From: Talaromyces rugulosus
Lineage: Eukaryota; Ascomycota; Eurotiomycetes; Eurotiales; Trichocomaceae
Length of the DNA stretch: 64,000 bases
Assembly (NCBI RefSeq): GCF_013368755.1
Contig: NC_049562.1
Coordinates: 1,302,001 to 1,366,000, forward strand
Direction of reading: 5' to 3'
Below are positions 35,201 through 45,900 of the stretch, piece after piece. The position numbers were made by a program, and so were the translations under genes. The notes beneath the pieces are model-generated. The model worked only from the letters and a program-made list of their open reading frames with translations. It was not told the DNA's origin and did not search any database. How positions within the stretch are numbered: the first letter of the stretch is position 1; each line of letters starts with the position of its first letter.

Positions 35201-38200
35201 ACTTTGAACAAGGCCAATAGAGTTTGTTCTATGAAGGATACCCACGACGGTTTTACCACCAGGTGCAAGTTAATCCATGATCTTCCAACTTACAATTGGA
35301 ATCACAAAGGCATATTATATCATGAATCACGTGTCAGCTCGGGATACCGTCAGCAAAAGCACGGAAATCACGAATTGCTCGGCTCATTAGTACCGGGGAT
35401 CAGCGAGCAAAGCTCTCAATGGAGGGCCGTACTCAATACAAAGGATGTTCCTTGGCTTGATGACCATAAGCTAGGCAGTAGCACTGTCTTCCCTGGAGCA
35501 GGATATCTGGCACTGGCCACGGAAGCACTATTTCAGCTACAGCAGTCTAATCGATCCGGAATTCAGGGCGTCACATTCCGTCAAGTTCATATCTCCAATG
35601 TCCTGGTTCTGAATGAGGACACAGATGTCGACCTTTTCACAGATTTACGACCTGCACAAATATCCAGCGTTTCAAATTCTGAAAAATGGTGGTCGTTTGA
35701 AATAAGCTCAGTCGCTGATAATGTATCTACAATCCACGCAAACGGCCAGATAGCAATTCGACTTGAGAACTGTTTTCCTAGTCCAAAATTCGAAGGATTA
35801 TCGGTCGAATCAATGGAAGAGCAAGCCACGCGAACTTGGTATGATAGACTTACCAAAGAGGGACTACGGTTCGGACTCCATTTTCAATCTTTATCCAAAA
35901 TCTACAACGATGGAGCCAAAATACTGTCCCAGACAATTTCCGAGACAGATTTGCTCCCAGACGGCCTCAGAGACCAAGAACCCAACTATCTCATACACCC
36001 AATCACACTAGACGCGTTATTACAAACATCTATTATCGCGTCGGCAGGTGGTTCCGTCTCAAGATTGAAAGCAAAGGTACCAGTCTCAATAGGTAGTGTG
36101 GATATAATCATGCCGTCGGCCACCGATTATCAAGGTCCATGCACTATCTATGCAGATTCCACTAACGTTGGTTTTGGTGTGGTAAATGTCAATGCCGAGT
36201 TGAGGAGTTCTTCTGAAACCGTCCTCGTCCGCATTAATGATATTCGTATGGTAGCATATGGGGAGAGCAATGTAGAGACAGGCCTATTCGATGAAAAGCG
36301 ACACCCTGTCTTGCGGGTCTTGTGGAAGCCTCATATCACGACTTTAAAGCCTGGAAGCTCTGCACAGCTAACCTCTTACATTGACCGCTTTGCTAAATCT
36401 CTAGATGAGAATCCGCTCTGCAAAATTAACTCTGATCTAGGTCAATTTGCAGGGACGATAGACTTACTTTCGCACTCGAACCCACGGCTACGTATCCTTG
36501 AGTTGGGCACTGGCGATATCCGTTACTCTGCGCTACTACTTGACCTTCTTCGTGCAGACTCTAGTCTCAGACACTTCCGCACATATGATAAAGCGGAATT
36601 AGCTGACGATGGGAGAATTCTGGGCGGCAAGGTCCAGGATATCAGTGAGCTTGAACAGTGGGAGACACAAAAGAGTGAAATCAAAAGTGATGCGGCTTTT
36701 GATGCCTTAATAATTCCTCCTGTTAGCTATCCTTTACAGAAACGGAATCTCAGAATAGTGCACTGACGGTCCGTATTTGACAGATGACACCAGGATTGAA
36801 GATCTCGGATATTTTAACAGAACGGACCATGAGGCTGTTGACACCTGAGGCGACTATAGTTTTCGTGTCCAGTGGATCTGATGAGCATACTGCTGATATG
36901 GCAAAGTTTTCTGTCGTTTCTACGGTTCCACGTGAATCTCAGGGTCGACACGTGGCCATCGCTCGCTCGATAGAAACGGTCACTCGAGTCCACAGCCAAG
37001 AGAGACAAAGTGTAATAATTGTAAGGCTCTTGAGATTGTTATAGGCGAAAACGGATAATGCTAACCATTGGCCTTGTGGCACAATTCACAGGTGGAACGT
37101 AACAATACGCATGAAATTAACCCTATCCTGCAAAATATGCTCTCTGAATATTTTGGACAAAGCATAGATCGCATTGATTTCGAAGATTTGTATGCAAGTA
37201 TAATTCCTACTGGGTGCATCATCATCTCAACCATCGAATTGGAACAGTCTGTTTTTGAGACACCGAATGAGGATGACATTGAGAGGATAAAAGCCATAAC
37301 CAATAATGCTTCTATCATAGTTTGGCTTACTGGCGGAGCGCTTTTCAAAGCAAAGAACCCATCCTTCGGCTTGACATCGGGTTTCGCTAGAACGTTAAAA
37401 CTAGAACAACCATCAACTAACATGTTTCTGATTGATTTCGATATGGAGATTGAAAGCCTGGATACCTGCGCCGCCAACACCATAAGCGTCATACATCAAG
37501 GAATACACGCTACAAAGCCGGAATTCGAGTTCCTTCAACATGACGGTGTTTTATATAGCTGTAGGTTTGTGCCAGATGAATCCATGAACGAGCGTTTTCG
37601 ACGAGGACAGAATGCAGATACTGTGGCGATCCCTCTGAACGAGGCCGGACATTGTCAACTTGACATACAACGCCCTGGGCAGTTGGATTCACTTCATTTC
37701 AAGCAATTCATAAGCAAAGACAGCCAAGTTGCACCGGGTTATGTTGAAGTAAAAGTACAGGCAGTCGGTTTAAACGCCAAGGTATGTTTTCTGGTTTCTT
37801 CACAAATTGAAATTTGTCACCGAGTTTGGTTGCTAATAACACGTGCAGGACATGTATGCACTTCATCGCAGAGTCGACACTAAGGAGTCAACATGTTCTC
37901 TCGAATTTACTGGATTTGTACACCGTGTTAGCTCCTCCGAGTCCCAATTTAAACCTGGAGATAGGGTAGTAGTGATGGCACCTTCGCATTTCGGCATTTT
38001 CGAATGTGTGCCTGAGTGGGCATGTTGCCTTTTACTAGATGACGAGGACTTCGAAGTAAAATCAATCCCGATTTTCTTTCCGATTTACTATCTAAGCTCC
38101 GTTTCTAACCCAGAATATCTTAGATTTGTTCTACCATCCCCGTGGTATTTGGAACCGCTATATACGCGCTACAACAGAGTGCCCAGCTACGGCCAGGAGA

Positions 38201-40405
38201 GGTAAGCTAAATATTTTATACCTTGTAATGCTTCTTTGGCGTACTGATTGACCAAACCTCTTAGTCCGTCCTCGTTCATTCCGCTACAGGCGGACTGGGT
38301 ATAGCAGCCATTCAGATTGCCAAGTTAATAGGTGCTGAAGTGAGTCACTTAAAATGTCGAAACCTTTTCATCTATTTAAACTAATGATATATAGATATTT
38401 GCGACTGTTGGCACACAAGAGAAGAGAGACTTTTTAATAAAGAATTTTGGGATTGAAGAAGACCACATTTTCAGCTCTCGAGATTCTACATTCTTGCCTG
38501 GTATTCTCAAGACTACTGGTGGTCACGGAGTGGATGTGGTTCTGAACTGCCTAACTGGTGATCTACTGCATGATAGTTGGAGTGTTTGCGCTGAGTTTGG
38601 TCGATTTGTCGAAGTCGGCAAGTATGATATTGTGAGCAACGGCAAGTTGGACATGGGTATCTTTGCGCGTGGAACAACTTTCACTGCTTTTGACCTGTCA
38701 GATATGTTCTGGTCAAAGAATGAAAAACACCATAATATATGGTCAAGGTATGAAGACTTTTCTCTTTTTCTCATCCTGTGAAGGACACGCACGCTAACTT
38801 CCTTCACTTTATATTAGCCTCTTGACAAAAGCCATGCAATACTACCGCCAAGGCAAAATCAAAGCAGTCAATCCCCTCAAAGTTTTCGATGTATCTGAGG
38901 TTACTCAAGCATTTCGATACTTTTCCCTTGGAAGCCGAATTGGTAAAGTTGTGGTCTCATTTAGTAACCAACAGTCTTCACTATCTGTAAGTATTACTTA
39001 TAAAAGAGATTGAAATGTGTTCCTTTTCTTCGACTAATATAATTTGATATAGGTTGTTCCCATTAAATTCAAAACAATTTTGAGTCCAGATAAGGCGTAT
39101 ATATTGATTGGATGTCTTGGTGGTCTAGGTAGAAGTTTGTCAAAGTGGATGTTCGACCGTGGGGCTCGAAAATTTGTCTTCTTAGGTCGCTCAGGCGCTG
39201 ACAGGGGACCTGCAAGGAAGCTCATCAATGAACTCAAGGTGAGGGGTGCCGAGACCACTGTTATCCGGGGAGATGTCAGTGATGCGGCCGATGTGAATGC
39301 AGCGGTGGCACAGATCCAAGATTCAATTGGGGGAGTTGTTCACGCTGCGATGGGGCTAGATGTAAGAATACCACCCCTTATTTTTTTTGGTTACTATCTC
39401 GGCTAACACTTTTAGCTCGCTCTTATCAACGAATTGACAAGCAGAGGGTGGCGTGCAGGCATTGATGGAAAAGTTCAAGGAGCCTGGAATCTCCACAATG
39501 CCCTTTCTAATCGCTCCAATGACCTTGATTTCTTCCTGATGACTTCTTCTATCGCTGGATCTCTCGGTACTGCGACAGAAAGCAATTACTGTGCTGCTAA
39601 TGCCTTCCTCGATGCTTTTGCTCGGTACCGCCGAAGAAATGGTCTTCCTGCTACTGCACTTGGCCTCGGTATGATCTCAGAAGTTGGCTATCTTCATGAA
39701 CATCCAGAAATCGAAGCCTTGTTGCTTCGTAAGGGCGTGCATCCCATTAATGAGGATGAACTTCTTCAAATAGTGGACATTGCCCTCTCCCCTGACCTAG
39801 TCAACACTAGTGCAAGGAATAGTTCTGACCTTCCTGCTGATTATATCTCTGAAGCTCAAATCCTGACTGGTCTTGAAGCCCTGGGACTTCAGAAGATTCT
39901 TGCCATGGGATGGGAACGGCCCACACAAGTTTTGGATGATCCTCACACAGCTATTATTGCAGGCGGCTATACCACGCTTATTGAAATGGCTAAAAACAGT
40001 GGCGGCGAGGGAAAAAACCAAAACAAATCAAACGGTAACACCGACTTATTGAAACCTGTTTCGACAGCTCTTGATGTGCAGATATCTGCTTCTACTAGCA
40101 AGAGTGACAATGATAGCAACAACAATCCTCAACCTAGCGAAGGTCTTATTGAAGCTGTGCAAAATGTTGTATCCGTTAAGATTAGTGCACTTCTCCTTGT
40201 GCCCACAGAACAATTGACTACGGATAAACAACTATCGGATTTCGGTATGGATTCAATGTTAGCGGCAGAGTTCCGCGGAGCCATGTTCCGCACATTTCGA
40301 TCTGATGTTCCCTTTACAACCCTCCTTGATCACAGGACAAGCATTCGCAGTCTTGCATGTTTGGTAGGGGGACAATTGTTGAAGAAGGCCCTGTCGAAGA
40401 CATAG
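32218..40405 (+). CDS. Highly reducing polyketide synthase (KS-AT-DH-remnant MT-ER-KR-ACP)
   Basis: Iterative type I synthase of 2,425 residues. Fifteen exons: 32218-32299, 32350-33130, 33213-33324, 33374-34178, 34260-34403, 34476-36721, 36784-37020, 37092-37781, 37849-38055, 38124-38201, 38265-38339, 38395-38747, 38818-38986, 39053-39361 and 39416-40405. KS has DTACSSS (Cys192), THGTGT and KPNLGHS, a full triad. AT has GHSSGE (Ser640). DH has [16 protein letters not shown] (His972) and [10 protein letters not shown] (Asp1154). A short methyltransferase-like remnant (LELGTGD, about 1317) occupies less than the usual space. ER contains [16 protein letters not shown] (about 1799), [12 protein letters not shown] with Tyr2154, and [12 protein letters not shown] (Ser2376). 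No thioesterase or reductase domain follows. The product should be a reduced, probably unmethylated polyketide chain. The exon 6/7 junction is the least certain. Confidence 0.93.
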
Positions 40406-42336
40406 GGCGCCTTTGAATACCAGATTTTCCTAATAAACGGTTCAGAATCATGAGGTTTTATGAAGCCATAATAATACATGTATCTTTGCTTATTTCCTAG
40501 TTTTATCATATAGTTACAGAATGGTTGCAAAGTTCGATGTATATCAAGATTTTGATACGTTGCGGAAATTTGGCGACGTATTGAAATTGGTCACGTTACG
40601 GTTTTTTATCACGCATCAAGACATATTGACGTTAATAAATCGGCAATGTATTATTGATATAATGGTAATGATATTAATTTTTGATTGTATGACTGTTACC
40701 AAGCCACCCAACGTTGCAGCAAGTTGCCGGGGATCCCTGTTCCCCCAAAAACCGGTATGGAAGGCAATGGAATGTTACTATTTGGCAGGGCTTCCATGTA
40801 GCGAGGGAGAGTTTTGATGCCGAATTTTGTTTGTTCTGAAAAGGTGCTTTCCTAGTCCCAAGTAGAGGGGAAGTAAACATTGTTGTCGAAATCGTTATTC
40901 CCCATTGCCTGCCAGGTAAGTGGGAAATGGGTGGCGATGATAGATGGTCTGGGGCGGCACTCCAGACGACAAGACTTTGGTATCCGCAAGTGCCTGTTCC
41001 GTTGTCAAGAAGCGCAAGCTTTTAGTAGACAGATCCGAAGTTGATATGGGTCTCGGTATCGCCATGGTCTTCCTGCCAGGGTCTCCTCGTTGGTTGGCCC
41101 AGCCTGTTGTTATTGGCAAGGAATTTGATTTTTTTCTTGCAGGCGGATGGGGTGATGAACAAGAGGTGAGAAGGAAAATAAAGATGACAACGTTGACTAT
41201 TTATTGTGCATCATCGAGTTTAACGATAAAGCCGGGGACATCCGCATCAATAATAGACAAATTCGTAACTTGAATGCAATATCTGTAATATAGACTGTAC
41301 ATCGACGGTGTATTGTATATCGGATATTTCGTAGAGTGGCGTTCTAAGACTGTTGGACGATGGATCACGGCTGATGGTGAATTTGAACTCTTTCCGAGAA
41401 GCGTCATATTTGAAGAAATGGAAGCAATAGCTATGGCAAAAATCCCTAGGACCGGAATATTTTATCCATTTTTGTCGTTGGCATAAGTGCAAGTTATAAT
41501 CGTTTAGTCCAGTTAACTCTTGAGCCATTTTCAAAATCGTATTCCCGTTCTTTCTGGTAACTGTGCACCCCACTCTCTCTGTCCCAAATTTGCTTGGTGA
41601 TTTTGGCTGACTGCGCATTGAGGCAATCTGGGAGAATGAAGCCCAGATTTGAGGAGGCCTAGCTGGCTTGAACGAGCCTGGATGGTCGTCGCTGTCTTCA
41701 TAGATGCTAGCAACTGATTGAGTATTGCTAACAAGGTGTAAAAATACAGCAAACCCATGAGATCCTGAGACTCATTCACAAGCTGTTAAGCATCCCCCCC
41801 CAAACACTGCTTAGGCCAAAGGTGACCAAGTGATCTTGTGTTAACTCAAAAAGGAAACTTCGTGCTATGAATCTACACGAGCTTTTGAGCTCACACCAGG
41901 TTCATAGCCTCTTGATACGACGTTTCGTGGGATCAAGATATTCTTTGGAATCCAGAAGCCCTTGCTACCAGTTTATTCCTTCTTAGAGATGCAGCGGTGC
42001 CTTTTGGACTCGATAATGGCTAATATGTGGTGACGTGAGGTTTGCCCTCAAATCCCCATATGTCCAGGCATTGTAGTGCTCGTTTCCAAAAGCCGCAGGC
42101 TATTAGAGAGAATAATACTGTTTCATTTCGAACAATATCGGATTTGATATTGTCGATACAAGTTGACAGGTCAGGGATCAGGTTTGGGGAAGACCCCCAG
42201 ATGTTATTTGATAGCTTGAGAAGAACTGAGCGGACTGTCTGAAGAATTATTACAGGATTTGTGTGAGGTTCGCTTAGAGTAGCCATTTTCTTTGTTCCCT
42301 TGCACGTGATAGTATATTGGCCTGGGGCAGATATCA
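40406..42336. other. Intergenic region with gene relicts, right of the polyketide synthase
   Basis: About 1.9 kb. It contains several frames of 60-120 codons on the minus strand without ATG-supported, recognisable proteins, plus the S28-peptidase-like scrap listed separately. An AT-rich segment lies just after the synthase (40480-40690). No intact gene is supported. Confidence 0.45.
40979..41047 (-). pseudogene. Relict of an S28-type serine peptidase (Pro-X carboxypeptidase family)
   Basis: The minus strand reads STSDLSTKSLRFLTTEQALA, which resembles the conserved segment of fungal S28 peptidases after the HRYxG motif (SDLSTxNLRFLTTEQALAD). The surrounding frame shows neither the GGSYxG nucleophile motif nor the remaining domains, and it closes quickly. 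I read it as a surviving scrap of a lost gene. Identification is from memory of the family motif and is short. Confidence 0.4.
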
Positions 42337-42735
42337 TCATCTGATATATCCACTAGCTTCCAGATGATCGATTGTGTAAGACTCGATATATGTAGCAATA
42401 CTTGACCTGATCTCTGGACGATCGAGGGTTTGCGTTGTTCCCTGCAAACGACTCGTCATGTACCGAACGAAAAGGATCAAATGAGCACCAACTCTAGGGC
42501 TAAAGTCATAAAATTCGCTTTCTCGGTTAACAAGGGACTTCTCATTCATACGAGCTTTTAGCATCCTACCACGCGTATCGCCTGTAAAGGAAAATAGAAT
42601 TACAGGAACGCCATTGTGGTCTGGAAGAAAGGAACCACTAACAAGCCGAACAATCATAAGTGCGACAATGACTTTAACTTCGCTGACAAAAAGGGAATTG
42701 TCATCATGTTCGTAGTGGTGTCTCATTGAAGCCAT
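42337..42735 (-). CDS. Small hypothetical protein
   Basis: 132 codons from the ATG at 42733-42735. I do not recognise the family with certainty. Visible features are a hydrophobic strand VKVIVALMIVRLVSGSF, then VPVILFSFTGDTRGRMLKAR and ELYD-like ESEFYDFSPRVGAHLILFVR, which give the impression of a small folded domain also met in uncharacterised fungal proteins. A TATA-like ATATAAATGC lies upstream on the minus strand (about 42785-42800). It stands 200 bases beyond the DNA2 stop and is transcribed in the same direction. It could be a fragment of a larger gene. Confidence 0.4.
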   Translation of the reverse strand: MASMRHHYEHDDNSLFVSEVKVIVALMIVRLVSGSFLPDHNGVPVILFSFTGDTRGRMLKARMNEKSLVNRESEFYDFSPRVGAHLILFVRYMTSRLQGTTQTLDRPEIRSSIATYIESYTIDHLEASGYIR

Positions 42736-42937
42736 CCTGTCTTTTGTGTCTATTTGTTCCACAATTCAATTTTACTTTGATTTTTAGCATTTATATAGGG
42801 GTTGGAATGTATGAATAAATTGATTTTCCTAATTTGCACGAGAACCTATACAAAAATCGACAGTCCTGAAATCCCCGTTGAGCCGTTGCGCACCCAAAGC
42901 AGCGCACGGTTAATAGCGAAAGCCAAACTTTTCGTCA

Positions 42938-45900
42938 TTATTCAAGAAATTCATTCACTAGGTCATTCAATATAGGTCGTGCATGCAAAATTTTGTCTGT
43001 ATTGAAGCCTCGACTGCCTCTCTTTTCCGGTGTCTTGAGCTTAGCCTTTTTGACCCTGTTTCCATCCGATGGACTCAGCGATGTAGTAGTTGTAGTAGTC
43101 GGCGACTGGCGTTTTCGTTTGGGATTATTTTTACTGGGAGTCAAGTCCATGGATCGTGGTGAAGTTGCTGCTGCTGGTTTTGTTCGCCGTTGTGTGGGCG
43201 ACAGTGCCTGGTCGTCACTGGACTCGAATACGTGATCTTCCAGCGCGTCCTTGGGGAGATTGTATACCCATTGCTGTTTCTCCATCAGCGCCACGTATTT
43301 GCGTAGTAGCTCATCACCGTCTCGAAGCGTGGACTTGCTGCCAATGACTAGCAGTTTCGTTCGGGCTCGAGTAAATGCCACGTTGACGCGGCGCCAGTCG
43401 CGCAGGAGCTCGCCAACCTGTTTATCATTGTTGCTCCGCACACAGCTCAGAATCACGATTTCCTTGTCTCGGCCTTGGAACTTGTCCGCTGTGTGCATTT
43501 CTAGTTCGGGGGAGTGGCGCCGTAGCGTGTGTCGTAGCAATGACAGCTGGCTTCGGTAAAAAGTGATCACGCCGATTTCTCGCGGCGAGATGCCCGACGA
43601 TACCAACGAGTCGACGAGCTGTGCGCACAGTGTTACCTCGCTAGGATTCGTCATGCGAGAACCGGCTACAATCTCCGGGGCGAGTCCAGATAAAGTATCA
43701 GTGTTTACCAGCCTGGTCTTTGCTGAAGGATCGAGTAGATCCTTGATCCAGCAACGTCCGTGACTGGGGCCGAGGCATCGTCCAGAGGACATTTGTGAGA
43801 GAGATGTGACATGGTGGCTCTTCAATCCTTCCTTCAAATTTGGAATGACCAAAGTGCGTGAAGCAACCTGTGAATTCCCGCATTTGAGACGTCCGGAATA
43901 GATCAAATTGTTTGAAAGGAGCATTATATCCTCGCACATCCGGTATTGGTGTTCCAGGTTCGTCACAGATGATGGATTAGCGTCAGATAGAAGCTTGAAC
44001 AGACTCACGTCAAGCCCACCCTGCTGGGCTTCCTTGTTCTGAACCAGAGGTGGCAGCTGATAATGGTCGCCAACCAAAATAAACGTCTTCGCCATCCGAA
44101 TAGGCCCCAGGCAAACTGGTAGTGTGATTTGAGAAGCTTCATCAACGATACAATAGTCAAACACACGTTGGTTGAAGATTTGGTGGTTGACACCCAGACA
44201 TGTTGTAGCCACAACTGTGGATTCTTCGTACGACTCTTTCAACTCCTCGATCGTATTCTTCGGAACGGCGGCCAGATCAGCGAATTGCTGAACCTCAGAA
44301 TGTATCTTTGACGTAGCACCGAGGCGAAGAATTCGGATATTGTCATCTCGGATCTTAAGGAGGATGTTGTCGACTGCTGTGTGAGTATAGGAAGTCAATA
44401 GCACACTCTTTCCCTGAGAGACTAAGGCACGGATGATATGTGCTATTGTCGTCGTTTTTCCAGTGCCAGGCATCCCCAGAACAAGAGCATAGTCCTTTGC
44501 GCTCATGACTTTGTCAATAGCTCGCTTTTGATCAACATTGAGACCGGACTTTGCTGATGAAGACAGCTCAAACGAAGACGATGGAATCTTGAAACTGGGC
44601 GCTTGCCCTTCAACAACAAGCTTCCTCAATTGCTGAGCTTGGAATAGATCCTTCTCCATCATGCACACCAGGTTATTCCGCACCGTGGCCATACCATTGC
44701 TGAATTCGTCTTTATCAAGTCGATAAATCATTTGCTCTTCTCCGTCATCGACAGCCGACGAGCTTGAAGGGTTGTTATTCTCGAGTTCCATTATACCTCT
44801 GAAACTCTGGTTTGCATGAGGATCGAATCCCTTCCCTTTGACTCGTGCATTGTGTAATCGCCGATCCACTGCCACTGTGATTCTCTTCTGGCTGATTTTA
44901 AGAACGTAGCCATTAGCCAATGCAAAATGGCCCTTTTCGTCAGATATGACTATCGGTTCACCCATGGTAATCTGAGACTCGGTAAAAGAAAAACCCGGCA
45001 ACGGTTTTGCCTTGACGAATGTATACTGATATCGATTTATCTTTGGGGCATTTTCATCCTCGTAAGAATAGCCTGGTTCGAGTATGACTTCGCCGAAGCA
45101 ACGACCGAGGGCCTCTCGCTCCTTGCTGAGCATAGTCCACAGTTCGCGTCGAAACTTCATCATGTCCTTTTCCTCTTTCGTCAGGAGGCTATCCCACTTC
45201 TTAAAGAACTCGGCATGTTGAGGGTTGAGGTGGCCAACTACCTCCTCAAATTTGTCTCCAACGCCGCTCGTCTCACCATCCCCGTTGTCAACCAGCTTAT
45301 GGTAGACAAAGCAAGCCGTCTTAGAGTAACACTGCTTGCACATATGGGGCCGCTTGATCATGGGCGGCAGCTCCGTCTTCTCACGGACGTATCCCGCCAG
45401 GCGATTTCGTTCTTGGATCATTTGCAGGAGCTCATGGCGAATGCCCCTAACTCGAAACATTTTTCTCATCTCGAGGTAGTAAAGAAGTCCAAAGGTGATC
45501 TCAATATCTAGAAGAAGAAAAAAGTTAGCAAATAGAGTTCTGTTCCCTGCACGATGAGAGGGCTTGCCGTATCGGTCAGACAGCAAAAGTGTATATAGCG
45601 CAGTCTGGGCTCGGTGACTATGGCTGGTGTCTTTTTTGCCTGTCTTCACTTCTAGAGGTATCGTCAATGTCTTTTGGTTGTTATCGGTATCGTCGTTGTA
45701 GACTACTTGAACAGTTGCGTCGACGTTTCCTTTCAACCCATACATGGGTGACCACACATGTTCCTCAACTTCTAGTAGTTTGTTTATACTCAAGTTCGCC
45801 TTTGAGCCATGTCGATCTTCGACCAACGATTCTGCCTGTAAGGTACAGATTAGAGATTGTCTTCATCTTCGTCCTTGGGCTCAACAAGACTTACACTCGG

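Noticed and set aside
36722..36783. Apparent frameshift/stop in the polyketide synthase after the DH domain
   Set aside because: A 62-base GTTAGC...GACAG intron in phase 0 restores the frame, and the full fifteen-exon model sums to whole codons, so a broken synthase is not needed.
38056..38123. Odd ER linker sequence if read straight through
   Set aside because: Reading it as a 68-base intron recovers the expected [19 protein letters not shown] segment of the ER domain.
41247..41618. Minus-strand frame of 123 codons right of the polyketide synthase
   Set aside because: Protein-like in places but not recognised, without clear promoter or splice support; left as part of the relict-bearing intergenic region.
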